NCBI GenBank assembly: GCA_910586545.1 | Contig: CAJUIQ010000039.1 | Span: 1-7,505 of the forward strand | Length of the DNA stretch: 7,505 bases | From: an uncultured Eubacteriales bacterium | Lineage (GTDB): Bacteria; Bacillota; Clostridia; Oscillospirales; CAG-272 | Direction of reading: 5' to 3' | Part shown: piece after piece, positions 6,552 through 7,505 of the stretch | Numbering within the stretch: position 1 is the first letter of the stretch | Layout of the letters: every line of letters starts with the position of its first letter | The notes under the pieces: generated by a model | What the model was told of the DNA's origin: nothing | Database searches by the model: none | Seen by the model: the letters and a program-made list of their open reading frames with translations, nothing else | Translations under genes and position numbers: made by a program

Positions 6552-7505
6552 AAAAAGCTTGTTACATTGATTTTGACGGCTGCTTTGCTGCTGTCTTTAT
6601 TTGCAGTGCAGGTCTTTGCGGCAGAGAATCCTGTTTCTATTTCTATTAAGGGAGCTCAAGGAAAGCCTGGCGATATAGTGGAAGTTCAGCTATATATGGA
6701 TGAAAATCCGGGACTTTGGTGCTGCGGACTTGATATAATCTATAATCCTTCCTATTTCCAGCTTGGAGATGTGGAAAATGGTGAAGTATTTAGTGATGCT
6801 GCATTTGTAAAGAGTCGAATCACGCCTACCGGCAATTATCGGTTTTATGCACAGTATAACACGGATGAAGTTACAGATAAGACAGGCGTTTTGGCAACAT
6901 TCTATTTTAAGATTTTAGAAACTGCTCCGAATGGCTCTCATAATATCTCTGTCAAACAGCCTGAGGGCGACTGGATTATAAAGGTTTTGCCAGGCTATAA
7001 ACAGGAGGAGGTCACTGTTACTATTGGGGATGCGGCAACAATAAAGGTTACTGATTCAGCTGCCACTGCGCCCGCAAAAGATCCTACAGATGACTCAACT
7101 GGAACGACTGATAATTCAGAAAATACAACAGGACGTCCTGTAACAAAGCATGTGACCGACGACGAAAGCTATGCTGTTACGGATAAGGACGGTAAATATG
7201 TAACAGAGATTGTTACCAGTGTGGTTACAGACAGTAATGGAGATACACAGTATGATGAAGCAGGTAATCCTGTGACTGAAATTGTGACAGAAACACTGCC
7301 TGCGACGGAGTCTACACAGCCTGAAAATGAAGATGATACACAAAAAAATATGGGCACAAAGAAGATTATTCTGATTGTTGGCCTAATTTTGCTTGTGGTC
7401 GCCGCAGCAATTATACTGGTTATTTTGTACAATGCCCGTAAAAATGGTAAAGGACCTGGAAATGATGGAGAAGGCGGAAGCGCACCTTCGTCAGATTCTT
7501 CGACT
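6549..7505 (+). CDS. Secreted, membrane-anchored protein with a cohesin-like domain (partial at 3' end)
   Basis: The frame is open from ATG 6549 to the right edge, 319 codons with no stop. Residues 1-24 form a clear signal peptide, likely cut after VFA. Residues about 28-160 resemble a cohesin module: GKPGDIVEVQLYM (38-50), a glycine/aspartate strand with IIYNPSYFQL (63-72), GEVFSDAAF (78-86), RFYAQYNT (98-105) and GVLATFYFKI (113-122). Cohesins bind dockerins in cellulosome-like surface complexes. A Thr/Asp/Asn-rich linker (about 165-265) carries two VTEIVT units (218-223 and 242-247). One transmembrane helix (about 273-294) follows, and the basic NARKNGK after it suggests a cytoplasmic Gly/Ser-rich tail. 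The start is uncertain: an in-frame ATG at 6537 would add four residues. The AAAGG at 6531-6535 is 13 bases from 6549 but one base from 6537, while GAAAG (6526-6530) is six bases from 6537. The domain could instead be a related beta-sandwich with no dockerin partner. Confidence 0.78.
   Translation, partial: MKKLVTLILTAALLLSLFAVQVFAAENPVSISIKGAQGKPGDIVEVQLYMDENPGLWCCGLDIIYNPSYFQLGDVENGEVFSDAAFVKSRITPTGNYRFYAQYNTDEVTDKTGVLATFYFKILETAPNGSHNISVKQPEGDWIIKVLPGYKQEEVTVTIGDAATIKVTDSAATAPAKDPTDDSTGTTDNSENTTGRPVTKHVTDDESYAVTDKDGKYVTEIVTSVVTDSNGDTQYDEAGNPVTEIVTETLPATESTQPENEDDTQKNMGTKKIILIVGLILLVVAAAIILVILYNARKNGKGPGNDGEGGSAPSSDSST

Noticed and set aside
7200..7216. DNA inverted repeat GTAACA / TGTTAC inside the cohesin-like gene
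   Set aside because: It follows from neighbouring Val-Thr codons in the repeat units. There is no U tract or other sign of a terminator.
7116..7432. Two short minus-strand open frames
   Set aside because: Both are antisense to the Thr/Val-rich linker and transmembrane region of the cohesin-like gene. Their composition is explained by the complement of those codons.

Overview
The window reads as a chromosomal segment of a Gram-positive, low-to-moderate GC anaerobe, most likely a Clostridia member (Bacillota), perhaps of the Oscillospirales/Ruminococcaceae type. Support for this: strong GGAGG-type ribosome binding sites close to start codons, SigA-like promoters with TTGxxx/TATAAT boxes at 17-base spacing, a CapA-family lipoprotein, a GH94-like glycoside phosphorylase and a surface protein with a cohesin-like domain. 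The placement is inferred from gene content; there is no rRNA or other marker to fix it.

Layout from left to right. (1) Minus strand, 1-1184: the first 394 residues of a GH94/GT36-like carbohydrate phosphorylase, cut by the left edge. (2) A 133-base divergent intergenic region (1185-1317) with one good promoter in each direction. (3) Plus strand, 1318-2811: a complete bifunctional NAD(P)HX epimerase/dehydratase (Nnr), a metabolite-repair enzyme. (4) Minus strand, 2808-3977: a CapA-like lipoprotein of the metallophosphatase fold, convergent with nnr so that the two stop codons overlap. (5) A perfect 19-bp hairpin (3994-4035) squeezed between capA and the next minus-strand gene. (6) Minus strand, 4037-4864: a sugar phosphate isomerase/epimerase-like TIM barrel with its own promoter. 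(7) A second divergent intergenic region (4865-5031) holding that promoter and a full-consensus promoter for guaB. (8) Plus strand, 5032-6504: complete guaB (IMP dehydrogenase). (9) Plus strand, 6549 to the right edge: a secreted, membrane-anchored protein with a cohesin-like module, a Thr/Val/Asp-rich linker and one transmembrane helix, cut by the right edge.

The genes do not form one pathway. Two are housekeeping (guanine nucleotide synthesis and NAD(P)H repair), two are carbohydrate related (phosphorylase and TIM-barrel isomerase), and two act at the cell surface (CapA lipoprotein and cohesin-like protein). No mobile element, CRISPR array, tRNA, rRNA or riboswitch was seen, and no stretch over 300 bases lacks a gene. 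I see no convincing new multi-gene system. The points most worth a second look are the cohesin-like membrane protein apparently cotranscribed with guaB, the long hairpin immediately before the capA ribosome binding site, and an inverted repeat bracketing the guaB -35 box.
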